Positions 26,159 through 34,483 are shown, numbered from the stretch's first letter. The stretch: 64,000 bases of DNA from DAOUBP01 sp034432655 (GCA_034432655.1 DAOUBP010000021.1:21122-85121), one strand, 5' to 3'. The notes: generated from the sequence alone by a model not told the origin. Numbers and translations: made by a program.

Positions 26159-27039
26159 AGCAACTGCCTTCCTGCCCGCAGCGCCAGCCCGATCTTCTGC
26201 CATCGCGTGGTCGTGGCGCGGCGGGTGAAGACGTCATAACCGTTGCGGCGAATCGCGTTGTGGATGCCGCGGTAGACCTCCAGCCCGGCCATGACGCCCA
26301 GGCGCCCCGTCTTCAGGTTGCGCACGCCAATCGCTGCATGTCGGTAGTAAGCCTCCGTGCGCGCGAACTCGTATTCCAGCAGTGCGATGAACTGCGGCGT
26401 CACCCGCCCGGCCGCCAGGTCGGCCTCGGTCACCTCGAAACGGGCCAGGTCCTCCTGCGGGATGTACACCCGACCGATGCGCCAGTCCTGCCCGATGTCC
26501 CGCCAGAAGTTGCTGAGCTGCATGGCGATGGACAGGCTGTCGGCGTGGGGCAGCGTCTCTTCCACCGTGTGCGGCGGCCGCACGCCCAGGATGTAGGTCA
26601 TGGCCCGGCCCACCACGATGGCGCTGCCCTCCATGTAGTGGTGCAGGTCGGCGAAGGTCGGGAAGCGGGTGACCGTCAGGTCCTCCTTCATCGCCCGGAA
26701 ATAGGGGGTCATCACCTCGGCTGGGATGCCGCATGTAAGTGCTGTGTCCAGGTAGGCCCGCAGCACCGGATGGTCGCTGCGGCCGGTCTCAAACGCCTGC
26801 CAGTAGGCGCGTTCCCAGTCCTCGATGGCCGCGCGTTTGGAGACGAAACCTTGATGGGACACATCCACCCGGTCGTCGCCGACGCGCAACAGCGCGTAAA
26901 GCGCCTCCACATGGCGCAGCACGCGGCCCGGCAGCAGCCGGCTGGCGAACGTATAGTTCTTGCTGGCCCCGAACATCACGCGCCGGCACTCGGCATAGTC
27001 TTCGGGGGAGGCAATGGGAGCATAGAAGTTGTCAGGCAT
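26155..27039 (-). CDS. crtB: Phytoene synthase (first copy)
   Basis: A 294-residue head-to-head prenyl synthase. The two aspartate motifs are DDRVD (D55-D59) and DIGQD in FWRDIGQDW, with the YxxxR region and LYALLR intact. It joins two geranylgeranyl diphosphates to phytoene. The ATG lies 17 bp after the crtI stop. Its own stop overlaps the photolyase start. A second synthase at 44265 is a different paralogue. An open frame continuing upstream across crtI is a shadow. Confidence 0.93.
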   Translation of the reverse strand: MPDNFYAPIASPEDYAECRRVMFGASKNYTFASRLLPGRVLRHVEALYALLRVGDDRVDVSHQGFVSKRAAIEDWERAYWQAFETGRSDHPVLRAYLDTALTCGIPAEVMTPYFRAMKEDLTVTRFPTFADLHHYMEGSAIVVGRAMTYILGVRPPHTVEETLPHADSLSIAMQLSNFWRDIGQDWRIGRVYIPQEDLARFEVTEADLAAGRVTPQFIALLEYEFARTEAYYRHAAIGVRNLKTGRLGVMAGLEVYRGIHNAIRRNGYDVFTRRATTTRWQKIGLALRAGRQLL

Positions 27040-27056
27040 CGGCGAGAAGTCCCCTT

Positions 27057-28535
27057 TTATCCTTCTTTCGCCAGGCGTTCCGCCAATAGCCGCGCCGATA
27101 GCATCACCATCGGCATGCCGATCCCCGGATAGGTGGCCTGGCCGACGAAGTAGAGGCCGGGGATGTCGCGCGCCACGTTGTGCGGCCGGAAGTAGGAGGA
27201 CTGGAAGAAGCCGTGCGATAGCGAGCCAAACGCCACGCCGTAGGGCGCGTTGATGTCGCGCGCGAAGTCGGTCGGCCGGTACTCCCGCTCCCAGACGATA
27301 TGCTTGCGGATATCGGGGTCCACCAGCCGTTCGAGCTGCCTGAGCAGCTTCTCGCGCACAAGCGGCCCGGCTTCCTCCCAGTTCACGTTCCCCTGCAGGT
27401 TGGGCATGGGTGCCAGCAGGTAGAGCACGCTGTGCCCCGGCGGCGCCAGGCTGGGGTCGGTGATGGTCGGGTTGTTGAGGTGGAAGGACGGGTCGTCCGG
27501 CAGCGTCTTGGTCCTGAAGATGGCGTCCAGGTTGGCCCGGTAGTCCTCGGAGAAGTAGAGCGCCTGGTGGCGCATGTGCGGGTAGGTCTTGTCCACCCCC
27601 AGGTAAAGCAGGTAGCCGGAGCAGGCGTACTGCATCCGGTCGAGCCGGGCATCGGTGTAGACCCTGCGGTATTGCGCGGGCACCAGATGCTTGTAGGTGT
27701 ACACCAGGTCGGCGTTGGAGACCACGATGTCGGCACGCACGACCTCGCCGCCGGCCAGCCGCACCCCGCGCGCCCGGCCGCTTTCTACAATGATTTCCTC
27801 CACCGGCGTGCCGGTGCGCAGCGTCACGCCCATCTCGCCGGCGAGCTTCACCATGTCCTCGATGATGCTGTAGATGCCGCCCATGGGGAACTGCATCCCC
27901 TCCACCAGGTCGGCGTAGGTGATCAGGCTGTACATGGCCAGCGCATCGAACGGCGACAGGCCCAGAAACATGGAATGGAAGGTGAACGCCTTGCGCAGCT
28001 TGTCGGTCTTGAAATACTTGCCGGCCTGGGCGAACAGGTTCTGGTATGCGCCGGTCTGGACCAGCCGCAGCGCGGCCTGGGGGTTCGCCAGGTCGGTGAT
28101 GTGATCGTAGTTGCGCGCCACAAAATCCATGCCTAGCTCGTACTTCTTCGCGGCCTCGCCGATGAAGCGGAACAGCCGCGTGGTCACGCCCGGCTCCACG
28201 CGCTCGCACTCGGCCGCCAGCTTGGCCATGCTGTTGTACAGGTCAATGTACGTGCCGTCGTGGTAGTAGATGCGGTAGTTAGGGTCCAGCGACACGAACT
28301 TGATGCGCTGGTTGATATCCTGGCCGATGGCCCGGTAAGTTTCCTCGAAGGTGTCCTTCATGACCAGGATGGTGGGGCCGATGTCCACGCGGAAGCCCTG
28401 CTCCTGGAGCACGTTGCTCCGGCCGCCGGGCCGCTTCTGTTTTTCGATGACGGTGACGTCGAAACCCATGTGGCGCAGGCGCAAAGCTGCCGCGAGCCCG
28501 CCCATGCCCGCGCCGATGATAACAACTGATTTCAT
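27057..28535 (-). CDS. crtI: Phytoene desaturase, CrtI type
   Basis: A 492-residue FAD-dependent desaturase: dinucleotide motif VVIIGAGMGGLAAALRL at the N terminus, GGRSNV, and the C-terminal CrtI signature GLYFVGQATYPGIGMPMVMLS. It converts phytoene to more unsaturated carotenes. It is first in a crtI-crtB-photolyase operon. The upstream 200 bp contain 11-bp repeats related to those of the CarH-like promoters elsewhere in the window, but without a clear -35/-10 pair. Confidence 0.93.
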   Translation of the reverse strand: MKSVVIIGAGMGGLAAALRLRHMGFDVTVIEKQKRPGGRSNVLQEQGFRVDIGPTILVMKDTFEETYRAIGQDINQRIKFVSLDPNYRIYYHDGTYIDLYNSMAKLAAECERVEPGVTTRLFRFIGEAAKKYELGMDFVARNYDHITDLANPQAALRLVQTGAYQNLFAQAGKYFKTDKLRKAFTFHSMFLGLSPFDALAMYSLITYADLVEGMQFPMGGIYSIIEDMVKLAGEMGVTLRTGTPVEEIIVESGRARGVRLAGGEVVRADIVVSNADLVYTYKHLVPAQYRRVYTDARLDRMQYACSGYLLYLGVDKTYPHMRHQALYFSEDYRANLDAIFRTKTLPDDPSFHLNNPTITDPSLAPPGHSVLYLLAPMPNLQGNVNWEEAGPLVREKLLRQLERLVDPDIRKHIVWEREYRPTDFARDINAPYGVAFGSLSHGFFQSSYFRPHNVARDIPGLYFVGQATYPGIGMPMVMLSARLLAERLAKEG

Positions 28536-28595
28536 GATTTACTCCGTATTGAGATGATTTCAGGTGAAGTCTAGCGGTTGAGCGAGGGACACGCC

Positions 28596-28639
28596 GTGAG
28601 ATGCATTACGATTGCATAATGTTTGTAGATAGTTTTGAA
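28596..28639 (-). promoter_or_regulatory. Four 11-bp repeats upstream of crtI, possible CarH-type site
   Basis: On the minus strand 11-mers begin at 28639, 28628, 28617 and 28606 with cores CAA, ACA, GCA and GCA at the same offset. The spacing and core agree with the sites at 44177, 57374 and 41467, but no TTGACA lies in register, so the promoter itself is not identified. The rest of the 28536-28734 spacer shows nothing else. Confidence 0.4.
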
Positions 28640-28734
28640 AGACTTAGCAACTCCGGCAAGAAACGCAATGTCCGCTGTCGCTGTGCGACAGGCCGCCCAG
28701 CGCTGCAAAGGGACAACCGACACGTCAGTCATGC

Positions 28735-28983
28735 TCAGCCAGCCACCGTGGTGAACTGTGCTGCCGCGCCGGCCACATGTTCCACAAAGCCGGCACGCGC
28801 CTCGATCTCGGCCAGCCGCGCCGATGCATAACGCGAAGCCTCTGCCCGCAGACGCGCCGCTTCCTCCTCGGGCAACTCCGCCAGGCTCTGCAGCGATCGG
28901 CCCAGATACTCCTCCATCAGCGCGATCTCCAGTTGTGCATGTGTTTCTTCGATGACCGGCCGTTCCTCCATCGGCGTGACCAT
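28735..28983 (-). CDS. Small helical hypothetical protein
   Basis: An 82-residue acidic, strongly helical protein (EYLGRSLQSLAELPEEEAARLRAEA), probably a coiled coil, with no recognised domain. The open frame extends to 29112, but GGGAGGTG lies just before the ATG at 28983, which I chose. It is flanked by crtI and by V-ATPase gene remnants, so it might be a leftover of that operon, but it shows no clear similarity to a V-ATPase subunit. Confidence 0.55.
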   Translation of the reverse strand: MVTPMEERPVIEETHAQLEIALMEEYLGRSLQSLAELPEEEAARLRAEASRYASARLAEIEARAGFVEHVAGAAAQFTTVAG

Positions 28984-29171
28984 AGACACCTCCCTTGCGT
29001 CAAACAGTTGAACGGCGAACCGACGGCCTATCCCGGTATCTGGTGAGGGCAGTGTGAACCGGAGATACCCGGTGCCCAGCGACATTATACAACAGAAAAG
29101 CCGTAAATTCAATCACCGAAAACGCGAATCTGCCAAAAAACCTGTTACTCCAGGCGGCCCAATCTGCTATC

Positions 29172-29706
29172 ATTCACAGCGGGGGAGAAGAAGAACTGGC
29201 CTCCCTTGCCCGCCATGAGGCGACCCTGCAACAGCTGACGCCCCTGGTGCCCGCCATTGTGGACCTGGAGCGGTTCGCGATGACAGCCATCCGGGTGGAA
29301 CGGCGCTTCGGGGAGGTGCCGGATGCGCTTTCCGCCGAGGGGTGTGACCTGCGCCGGCTGGTCGCCATCGTGGGCGAGGCCGCGCTGTCGGAGGCCGATC
29401 GGGCCTGCCTGACGTTCGCCGACCGCTTCGAGCGCGAGTTCATCCACCAGGGGCAGGCCAACCGGACGATCGAGGAGACCTTCGCCCGGGCGTGGCAACT
29501 CCTGGGCCACATGCCCCGACAACAACTGAAGCGCATCCGCGCGGAATACATCCAACGGTACCCTGGACAACGTGCTGATCCCCCGCCTGGAGGCGCAGCG
29601 CGATCAGATCGAGATGGCACTGGAAGAGCGAGCGCGCGCGGAGCTGTTCCGCCTGAAGCGGGTCAAAGTCAAGCTGCAGGCCGCAAGGTTGAGGGCTGGA
29701 GGCTAG
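29172..29706 (+). pseudogene. Remnant of V-type ATP synthase subunits B and D
   Basis: The first frame reads LRRLVAIVGEAALSEAD, CLTFADRFEREFIHQG, NRTIEETFARAWQLLG and QQLKRIRAEYIQRY, the C-terminal end of V/A-type ATPase subunit B. At about 29560 the frame shifts by one and reads DNVLIPRLEAQRDQIEMALE and RAELFRLKRVKVKL up to a TAG at 29704, the C-terminal end of subunit D. In V-ATPase operons D follows B, so a deletion has removed the B stop and the N-terminal half of D. The B part also lacks its catalytic domain; the frame upstream of about 29340 is open but unrecognisable. It is a degraded locus, not a working gene. Confidence 0.8.
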
Positions 29707-29737
29707 AAGCAGGAGGAAATCTTCCGGGCTCGAAGCT

Positions 29738-31231
29738 TCAGCCGGTTGTCAGGATGATCTTTGCGGCCAGCTTCCCCGATAGCATCACCATCGGCACACC
29801 GCCGCCGGGATGGGTGGTGCCGCCCGCGAAGTAGAGCCCGGCCACCCGCGGATCGCGCACCGGCGGCCGGCGGAACGCGGCCAGCGCGTTGTTGGGCGAG
29901 GCGCCGTAGAGCGCGCCGCGCCAGCTCCCGGTCTGCCGAGCCAGGTCGGCCGGGGTGAAGACCTCCTCGACGACGATGCGGTCGCGGACGTCCAGGCCGA
30001 AGCGCGCCAGGGTCGCCAGGACGCGATCGCGATAGGCCGCCTTCTCCCGCTCCCAGTCGAACGCGGGGCCGACGGCCGGCGCGTTGACCAGCACGAACCA
30101 GTTCTCGTGGCCGGGGGGCGCATGGTCGGGGTCGGCCTTGGATGTGATCGCCACGTACACGGTCGGCTCGTCCGGCGGGACCCCGCGGCGGAAGATGTCG
30201 TCGAACTCTCGCGGGTAATCGGACGAGAAGAAGATGTTGTGCTGCGCCAGTTGCCCGAACGTGCCCCGCACCCCCAGCAGCAGGATGAAGCCGGAGCACG
30301 ACGGCTCGGCGCGGGTGATGGCGCGCAGCCGGCCCAGGTCAACTGCTGCGCGCGGCAGCAGGTTGGTCAGGGTGTGCGCCACATCCACGTTGGACAGCAC
30401 CGCATCGGCCGCGATGCGCTCGCCGTCGGCCAACACGACGCCGGTCGCCCGTAACGTGCCAGGCGCTTCGGAAGTGCCCGACACGTCAATGCGCGCAACC
30501 GGGCAGCTCGTGCGGATCTCGACCCCCAGCTCGCGCGCCAGCCGTTCCAGCCCCGCGGCGATGGCGTAGATGCCCCCGCGGGGATACCAGATGCCCTCGT
30601 TCAGCTCCACGTGCGCGATAACGTTGAGGGTGGCCGGCGCGCGGAACGGACTGCCGCCGACGTAGGTGGCGAAGCGGCCCAGGAGCTGGCGCAGGTGCGG
30701 CGAGCGGACGTAGCGCCGGATAGCCGCGTCCATGGTCAGCCACGGCTCCAGGCGCAGCGCGTCGGCGGGCGAGACCTCGAATATGGTGCGCCACGACGGC
30801 GGCGCGCCGTAGATGAACGCTTGTCCGGTCACCCGGTGCAGCCGCGCCGCGTAGCTCAGGTAGGCCAGGTAGCCCTCGACATCGTGCGCGTCCAGGCGGC
30901 GGATCTGCTCGACCATGCGCGCCAGGTCGCGCGTGGCATCGAGGACCGTACCGTCGGGGTAGAAGTAGCGGGTCAACGGCTCCACCGGCAGCAGCTCGAT
31001 GTAGTCTTCCAGCCGCCGCCCCGCGGCCGCGAACAGCTCCTCGAACACCGGCCGCATGGTGATGACCGACGGGCCGGTGTCCCAACGGAAACCGCCCCGC
31101 CGCACCTCGCCCATCTTCCCGCCGACGCGGGCGTTCTTCTCCAGCACGGTCACCCGCTGCCCCGCGGCCGCCAGCCGGATCGCCGCGCTCAGCCCGCCGA
31201 TGCCGGCGCCGATAACGACGATGTGTCTCAT
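29738..31231 (-). CDS. CrtI/CrtN-family carotenoid desaturase or oxidase
   Basis: A 497-residue FAD amine-oxidase-type protein with HIVVIGAGIGGLSAAIRL at the N terminus and VAGLYFAGGTTHPGGGVPMVMLS at the C terminus, the CrtI-family ends. It is clearly diverged from the two phytoene desaturases and lies behind the cruF-plsY-cruG block, so a later step (extra desaturation, ketolation or terminal oxidation) is likely. The frame is open to 31261, but conserved sequence starts at the ATG at 31231. Exact reaction unknown. Confidence 0.82.
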   Translation of the reverse strand: MRHIVVIGAGIGGLSAAIRLAAAGQRVTVLEKNARVGGKMGEVRRGGFRWDTGPSVITMRPVFEELFAAAGRRLEDYIELLPVEPLTRYFYPDGTVLDATRDLARMVEQIRRLDAHDVEGYLAYLSYAARLHRVTGQAFIYGAPPSWRTIFEVSPADALRLEPWLTMDAAIRRYVRSPHLRQLLGRFATYVGGSPFRAPATLNVIAHVELNEGIWYPRGGIYAIAAGLERLARELGVEIRTSCPVARIDVSGTSEAPGTLRATGVVLADGERIAADAVLSNVDVAHTLTNLLPRAAVDLGRLRAITRAEPSCSGFILLLGVRGTFGQLAQHNIFFSSDYPREFDDIFRRGVPPDEPTVYVAITSKADPDHAPPGHENWFVLVNAPAVGPAFDWEREKAAYRDRVLATLARFGLDVRDRIVVEEVFTPADLARQTGSWRGALYGASPNNALAAFRRPPVRDPRVAGLYFAGGTTHPGGGVPMVMLSGKLAAKIILTTG

Positions 31232-31266
31232 GTTGCTCCGTAACACGCGCTTCAAAGGCACAAGAG

Positions 31267-31514
31267 GCCGCCCGGCGATGAAGTCGCCGGGCTACCAGGC
31301 GGCGCCCCGTAAACGGGGCTAGATTGGCGCCCACGCGGCAGACCAGCCCGGTTGACCGGGCGCTGCTCAGTAGCACGAGCCATTTATGGAAGCCGCCCGG
31401 CGATGAAGTCGCCGGGCTACCAGGCGGCGCCCCGTAAACGGGGCTAGATTGGCGCCCACGCAGCAGGCCAGCCCGGTTGACCGGGCGCTGCTCAGTAGCA
31501 CGAGCCATTTATGG
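31267..31514. repeat. 125-bp direct duplication, three hairpins per copy
   Basis: Copy 1 (31267-31391) and copy 2 (from 31392) are nearly identical. Each contains three short palindromes: CCCGGCGA/TCGCCGGG, CCCCGT/ACGGGG and CCCGGT/ACCGGG. They fill most of the 388-bp gap between the cruG-like gene and the CrtI paralogue. No gene is visible in this gap; 31515-31619 shows nothing further. Confidence 0.92.
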
Positions 31515-31619
31515 TCGTGCGGGCGGCCGTTACGGGACGTTTCGCCCATTAGCCGAATAAATTCCTAATCTTCATCATTCTGCGCAAGGCGCGGTGCAGA
31601 ATGAATTCCGCACTACACC

Positions 31620-32807
31620 TCACCACCAACGTATCTGCGGCCTGATCAGCGTCCGCCCCTTCCAGGTGGAGCGGCCGGCCGCGGCCAGGGCCACCGAGCG
31701 GACGGCGATGACCAGCGCCAGCAGCATGCTGACCGGGTAAAGGAGCGCCAGCCAGAGCGGAAATCGGAACCGCAGGTGCGACATCCCCCACAGCGTCAGC
31801 CCGAAGACGACCCCCGCGGCGGCGATCGCGGCGTCCAGCGTTGCTATCCCCGCGCCCGCCAGCCACAGCAGCAGGATCGCGATCGGCAGCAGAAAGATGG
31901 TCGCCAGCCACGTCCAGACGAACGCGAACGGCAGCAGCCGATAGCCGAACCCGGCGAACAGGTTCTTGCTGAACCCCTCGAAGACCTGCCCCGCGTTCCG
32001 ATACATGCGACAGCGCACATCGCGCGTTGCGTCGGCCAGCCGCCAGCGCAGGCCGTGCGCCTTAATCTGCTGCGCCAGCGCAATGTCATCCACCGGCCGA
32101 TCCTTGATGGCGGCATAGCCGCCGATCTGCTCGTAGGCCCGCCGGCTGAAGAGCATGTATTGCCCGACGGCCGCCGAAAACGCCGGGGAGCGCACGTTGT
32201 AGGCCACGATCAGCGGCAGGAAGCTGAAGATGCTGAACGGGAAGACGGGGACGATCAGCTTCTCGGCCCAGGTGACCACGATCTCATGCGGGAAGGCGGT
32301 GAGCATGTCGGCCCCGGCGGCCTGCATGGCGCCCACCCCGTGACGCAGCGACTGCGGCCCGTGATGCGTATCGGCGTCGGTGAAGAGGAGCAGCTCGCCG
32401 TCGGCGCGGCCGGCCAGTTGGTGGCAGGCCCAATGCTTGCCCAACCAGCCTTCAGGCAGCTCTTGCCCCTCCAGGACGCGCAGGCGGGGTCGGCCGCCCC
32501 CGTGCCCTGCCGCCGCGGCCTCCTTCTGCAGCTCGGCCAGGATCGCAGCGGTGCGGTCGGTGGAACGGTCGTTGAGGACGACCACCTCGAAGTCGTCGTA
32601 ATCCTGCGCCAGCAGCGAGCGCACGCAGTCGCCGATGTTGGCCTCCTCGTTGCGCGCGGGGATCAGCACCGAGACGCGCGGCCGCGGATCGGGCGATGGC
32701 GCGCGGTCTATGCGGCGCAACAGCCGCCAGTTGATCAGCGCCAGCACCACCAGGCAGCCGACAAAGGCGGTCACGGAGAGCTCGAAATAGAGCCAGAGGA
32801 AGTTCAT
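31620..32807 (-). CDS. Family 2 glycosyltransferase, CruG-like
   Basis: A 395-residue membrane glycosyltransferase: an N-terminal helix, a GT2 catalytic domain with VSVLIPARNEEANIGDC, a LLFTDADTHH metal-binding DxD, PVDDIALAQQIKAHG and a GLRWRL motif, then three or four C-terminal helices. Beside cruF it most probably adds a sugar to the hydroxylated carotenoid end, as CruG does in cyanobacteria; HpnB-like or CrtQ-like roles are alternatives. The ATG at 32807 lies five bases after the plsY stop; the open frame upstream of it is a shadow. Confidence 0.82.
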   Translation of the reverse strand: MNFLWLYFELSVTAFVGCLVVLALINWRLLRRIDRAPSPDPRPRVSVLIPARNEEANIGDCVRSLLAQDYDDFEVVVLNDRSTDRTAAILAELQKEAAAAGHGGGRPRLRVLEGQELPEGWLGKHWACHQLAGRADGELLLFTDADTHHGPQSLRHGVGAMQAAGADMLTAFPHEIVVTWAEKLIVPVFPFSIFSFLPLIVAYNVRSPAFSAAVGQYMLFSRRAYEQIGGYAAIKDRPVDDIALAQQIKAHGLRWRLADATRDVRCRMYRNAGQVFEGFSKNLFAGFGYRLLPFAFVWTWLATIFLLPIAILLLWLAGAGIATLDAAIAAAGVVFGLTLWGMSHLRFRFPLWLALLYPVSMLLALVIAVRSVALAAAGRSTWKGRTLIRPQIRWW

Positions 32808-32812
32808 CACGT

Positions 32813-33424
32813 TCAACGTCGCGCCTCGCGCCCCAACAGCTTGCGCACCTCCGGCCGTAACGCGGGCCGTTGGCGCAGGTCGCCGCGGTGCGTCCAGGCC
32901 AGGAGCAGCACCGTCCCGGCCCAGGCGGCCAATCGCGGCCAGCTTCCGCCGGTCAGCAGCAGAAAGGCCAGCAGCACCCCCAGCGCGGCCATCACTGCCC
33001 AGCCGGGGATGGCGAGCAGCTTGTGGAACACGAAGACCGAGCCGCCCATCACGAACGGCCCGAACGGCACGGTGAGCGCGGTCCACGCGCCGAAACTGCT
33101 TGCGATCGCCTTCCCCCCGCGGAAGCGCAGGAACGGCGAAAACGCGTGCCCTCCGATCGGCGCCAGGATGACCGGGATCAGCGGCCAGCCGTCCACGGCG
33201 AAGACATAATGCGCCAGCGCCACCGGCGCGGCCCCCTTCGCGATGTCCAGGAAGACCGCCAGCATCCCCGCGGCGAAGTTCCCCGCGCGAAACACATTGG
33301 TCGCGCCCGGATTACCGTCGCCGTAGCGGCGGATGTCCGTGTGCAGCACCAGCTTCCCCAGCCATACCGAAAAGGGCAGGGAACCGAGCAAGAAACCGAT
33401 GAGTGTCCAGATGAGTGCGGTCAT
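32813..33424 (-). CDS. plsY: PlsY-type acyl-phosphate acyltransferase
   Basis: A 203-residue polytopic protein with the PlsY motifs GSLPFSVWLGK, DIRRYGDGNPGATNV and HAFSPFLRFRGGKAIAS; PlsY acylates glycerol-3-phosphate from acyl-phosphate to start phospholipid synthesis. Its location between cruF and the glycosyltransferase is odd. It could be the housekeeping enzyme or could acylate the carotenoid glycoside (inference). Its start follows repeat DNA and lacks a good ribosome-binding site. Confidence 0.88.
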   Translation of the reverse strand: MTALIWTLIGFLLGSLPFSVWLGKLVLHTDIRRYGDGNPGATNVFRAGNFAAGMLAVFLDIAKGAAPVALAHYVFAVDGWPLIPVILAPIGGHAFSPFLRFRGGKAIASSFGAWTALTVPFGPFVMGGSVFVFHKLLAIPGWAVMAALGVLLAFLLLTGGSWPRLAAWAGTVLLLAWTHRGDLRQRPALRPEVRKLLGREARR

Positions 33425-33433
33425 GGTGAGTCA

Positions 33434-33596
33434 GCGAATGACGAATGACGAATGACGAATGACGAATGACGAATGGCGAATGGCGAATGGCGAATGACGA
33501 ATGACGAACCGGCGAAATCCTCCAGCCTCCAGCTTCCAGCCCGCAGCTTCCAGCCCGCAGTCTCTAGCCCGCAGCTTCTAGCTTCCAGCTTCCAGC
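33434..33596. repeat. GACGAAT repeat and AGCTTCCAGC repeat
   Basis: 33434-33509 consists of about ten 7-bp GACGAAT/GGCGAAT units. 33520-33596 consists of AGCTTCCAGCCCGC-type units that run into the 3' end of cruF, so the last residues of CruF (GLEAGS) are repeat-encoded. Similar tracts lie at 43071 and 56006. Confidence 0.88.
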
Positions 33597-34357
33597 CCCC
33601 GCCTCCGCCACGCCGCCCACACAAACACCCCCATCCCCAGGAACCCGCAGGCGGCCGGCCCGTAGAGCCCCCAGAAGACGACCTGGCCGACCGTCTCGAT
33701 GAGCCAGGTAAGGGCGTAGATGACGATCAGCGGCCTGTGCGGCAGCGCGGGCGGCCGGGCCAGGGCGGTGATCAGGCCGGAGACCAGCAGCCAGCCGGCG
33801 AAGTTGACCAGCGGGATGCCGAAGTACGCGCCCCCCTCCTCCCAAACCCACAGGCCCCAGTGCACCATCTGCGGATCGAGGAACAGGTCCCACGCGGTGA
33901 ACGCCAGCGCACTGACGGCCACGAAGGCCGGCCCCGACGTTCGCCCCGTGATCCGCTGCGCCACGGCCCAGGCGGGCGGCAGCATCATCAACCACGCCAG
34001 CGGGATCAGCAGCGGCACGCCCAGCAGCTGCGGCTGCAGGGTCGGCGTGTAATCGTACGCGCCGAACGGGAAGCCGGTCTTGGAGCCCAGCGCCTCGGAC
34101 GCCCAGGCGACGGCGACGACGACCAGCACGGTGCGCGCGGTGCGCCGCAACGGGGCCGCCTGCGCCAGGAAGAGCACGGCCAGCGACGCCTGGAGCAGCA
34201 CCCCCAGGATGACACCAGCGATCAGGCCGGGATGGCCCACGGCCCATTGCACGATGGGCATCGCCAACAGCGCCAGCACCCAGGCAACGAGTAGCGGCGC
34301 CAAACGGTCGAACGTGCCGCGGATGGCAGCGATGTATCGGTTCAAAACGTGAATCAT
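33578..34357 (-). CDS. cruF: Carotenoid 1'-hydroxylase/hydratase, CruF type
   Basis: A 259-residue polytopic protein with the CruF (DUF422) hallmarks FGAYDYTPTLQPQLLGVPL, MMLPPAWAVA, AWDLFLDPQMVHWGLW and YFGIPLVNFAGW. In cyanobacteria and Deinococcus CruF adds water across the C-1',2' double bond of an acyclic carotene end, giving a 1'-hydroxyl. The glycosyltransferase gene two places downstream and the CrtD-like gene at 53385 supply the following steps of a myxol-type pathway. The C terminus runs into intergenic repeat sequence. Confidence 0.9.
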   Translation of the reverse strand: MIHVLNRYIAAIRGTFDRLAPLLVAWVLALLAMPIVQWAVGHPGLIAGVILGVLLQASLAVLFLAQAAPLRRTARTVLVVVAVAWASEALGSKTGFPFGAYDYTPTLQPQLLGVPLLIPLAWLMMLPPAWAVAQRITGRTSGPAFVAVSALAFTAWDLFLDPQMVHWGLWVWEEGGAYFGIPLVNFAGWLLVSGLITALARPPALPHRPLIVIYALTWLIETVGQVVFWGLYGPAACGFLGMGVFVWAAWRRRGLEAGS

Positions 34358-34389
34358 GTGATGAGTTTCTTCGTAAGTTGTCCCTCAAG

Positions 34390-34483
34390 TGACCGAACTC
34401 GAGGCTGTGCGAAGCCTCCTTCAGGATCAGCCGGTTGGGTGCGTAATGCGATAGACCGGCTAAAGCCTCGATTCCGGAGCCGC
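34390..34483. repeat. About 95-bp dispersed repeat, copy 1, in a 326-bp gap
   Basis: This stretch (core CAGGATCAGCCGGTT and GACCGGCTAAAGCCTCGA) recurs in reverse orientation at 52825-52917. The rest of the 34358-34683 gap holds an imperfect inverted pair, CACGCAGAGCCGCCAAGAG near 34567 against CTTGGCGTCTTTGCGTGAG near 34616. No gene is seen in this gap. Confidence 0.8.

Noticed and set aside
24593..26203. Photolyase starting at the ATG at 26203
   Set aside because: It would overlap crtB by 49 bp and add 15 atypical residues; the GTG in the GTGA overlap gives the family N terminus.
26155..28209. A 684-codon minus-strand open frame
   Set aside because: Its first two thirds are the shadow of crtI in another frame; only the last 294 codons are crtB.
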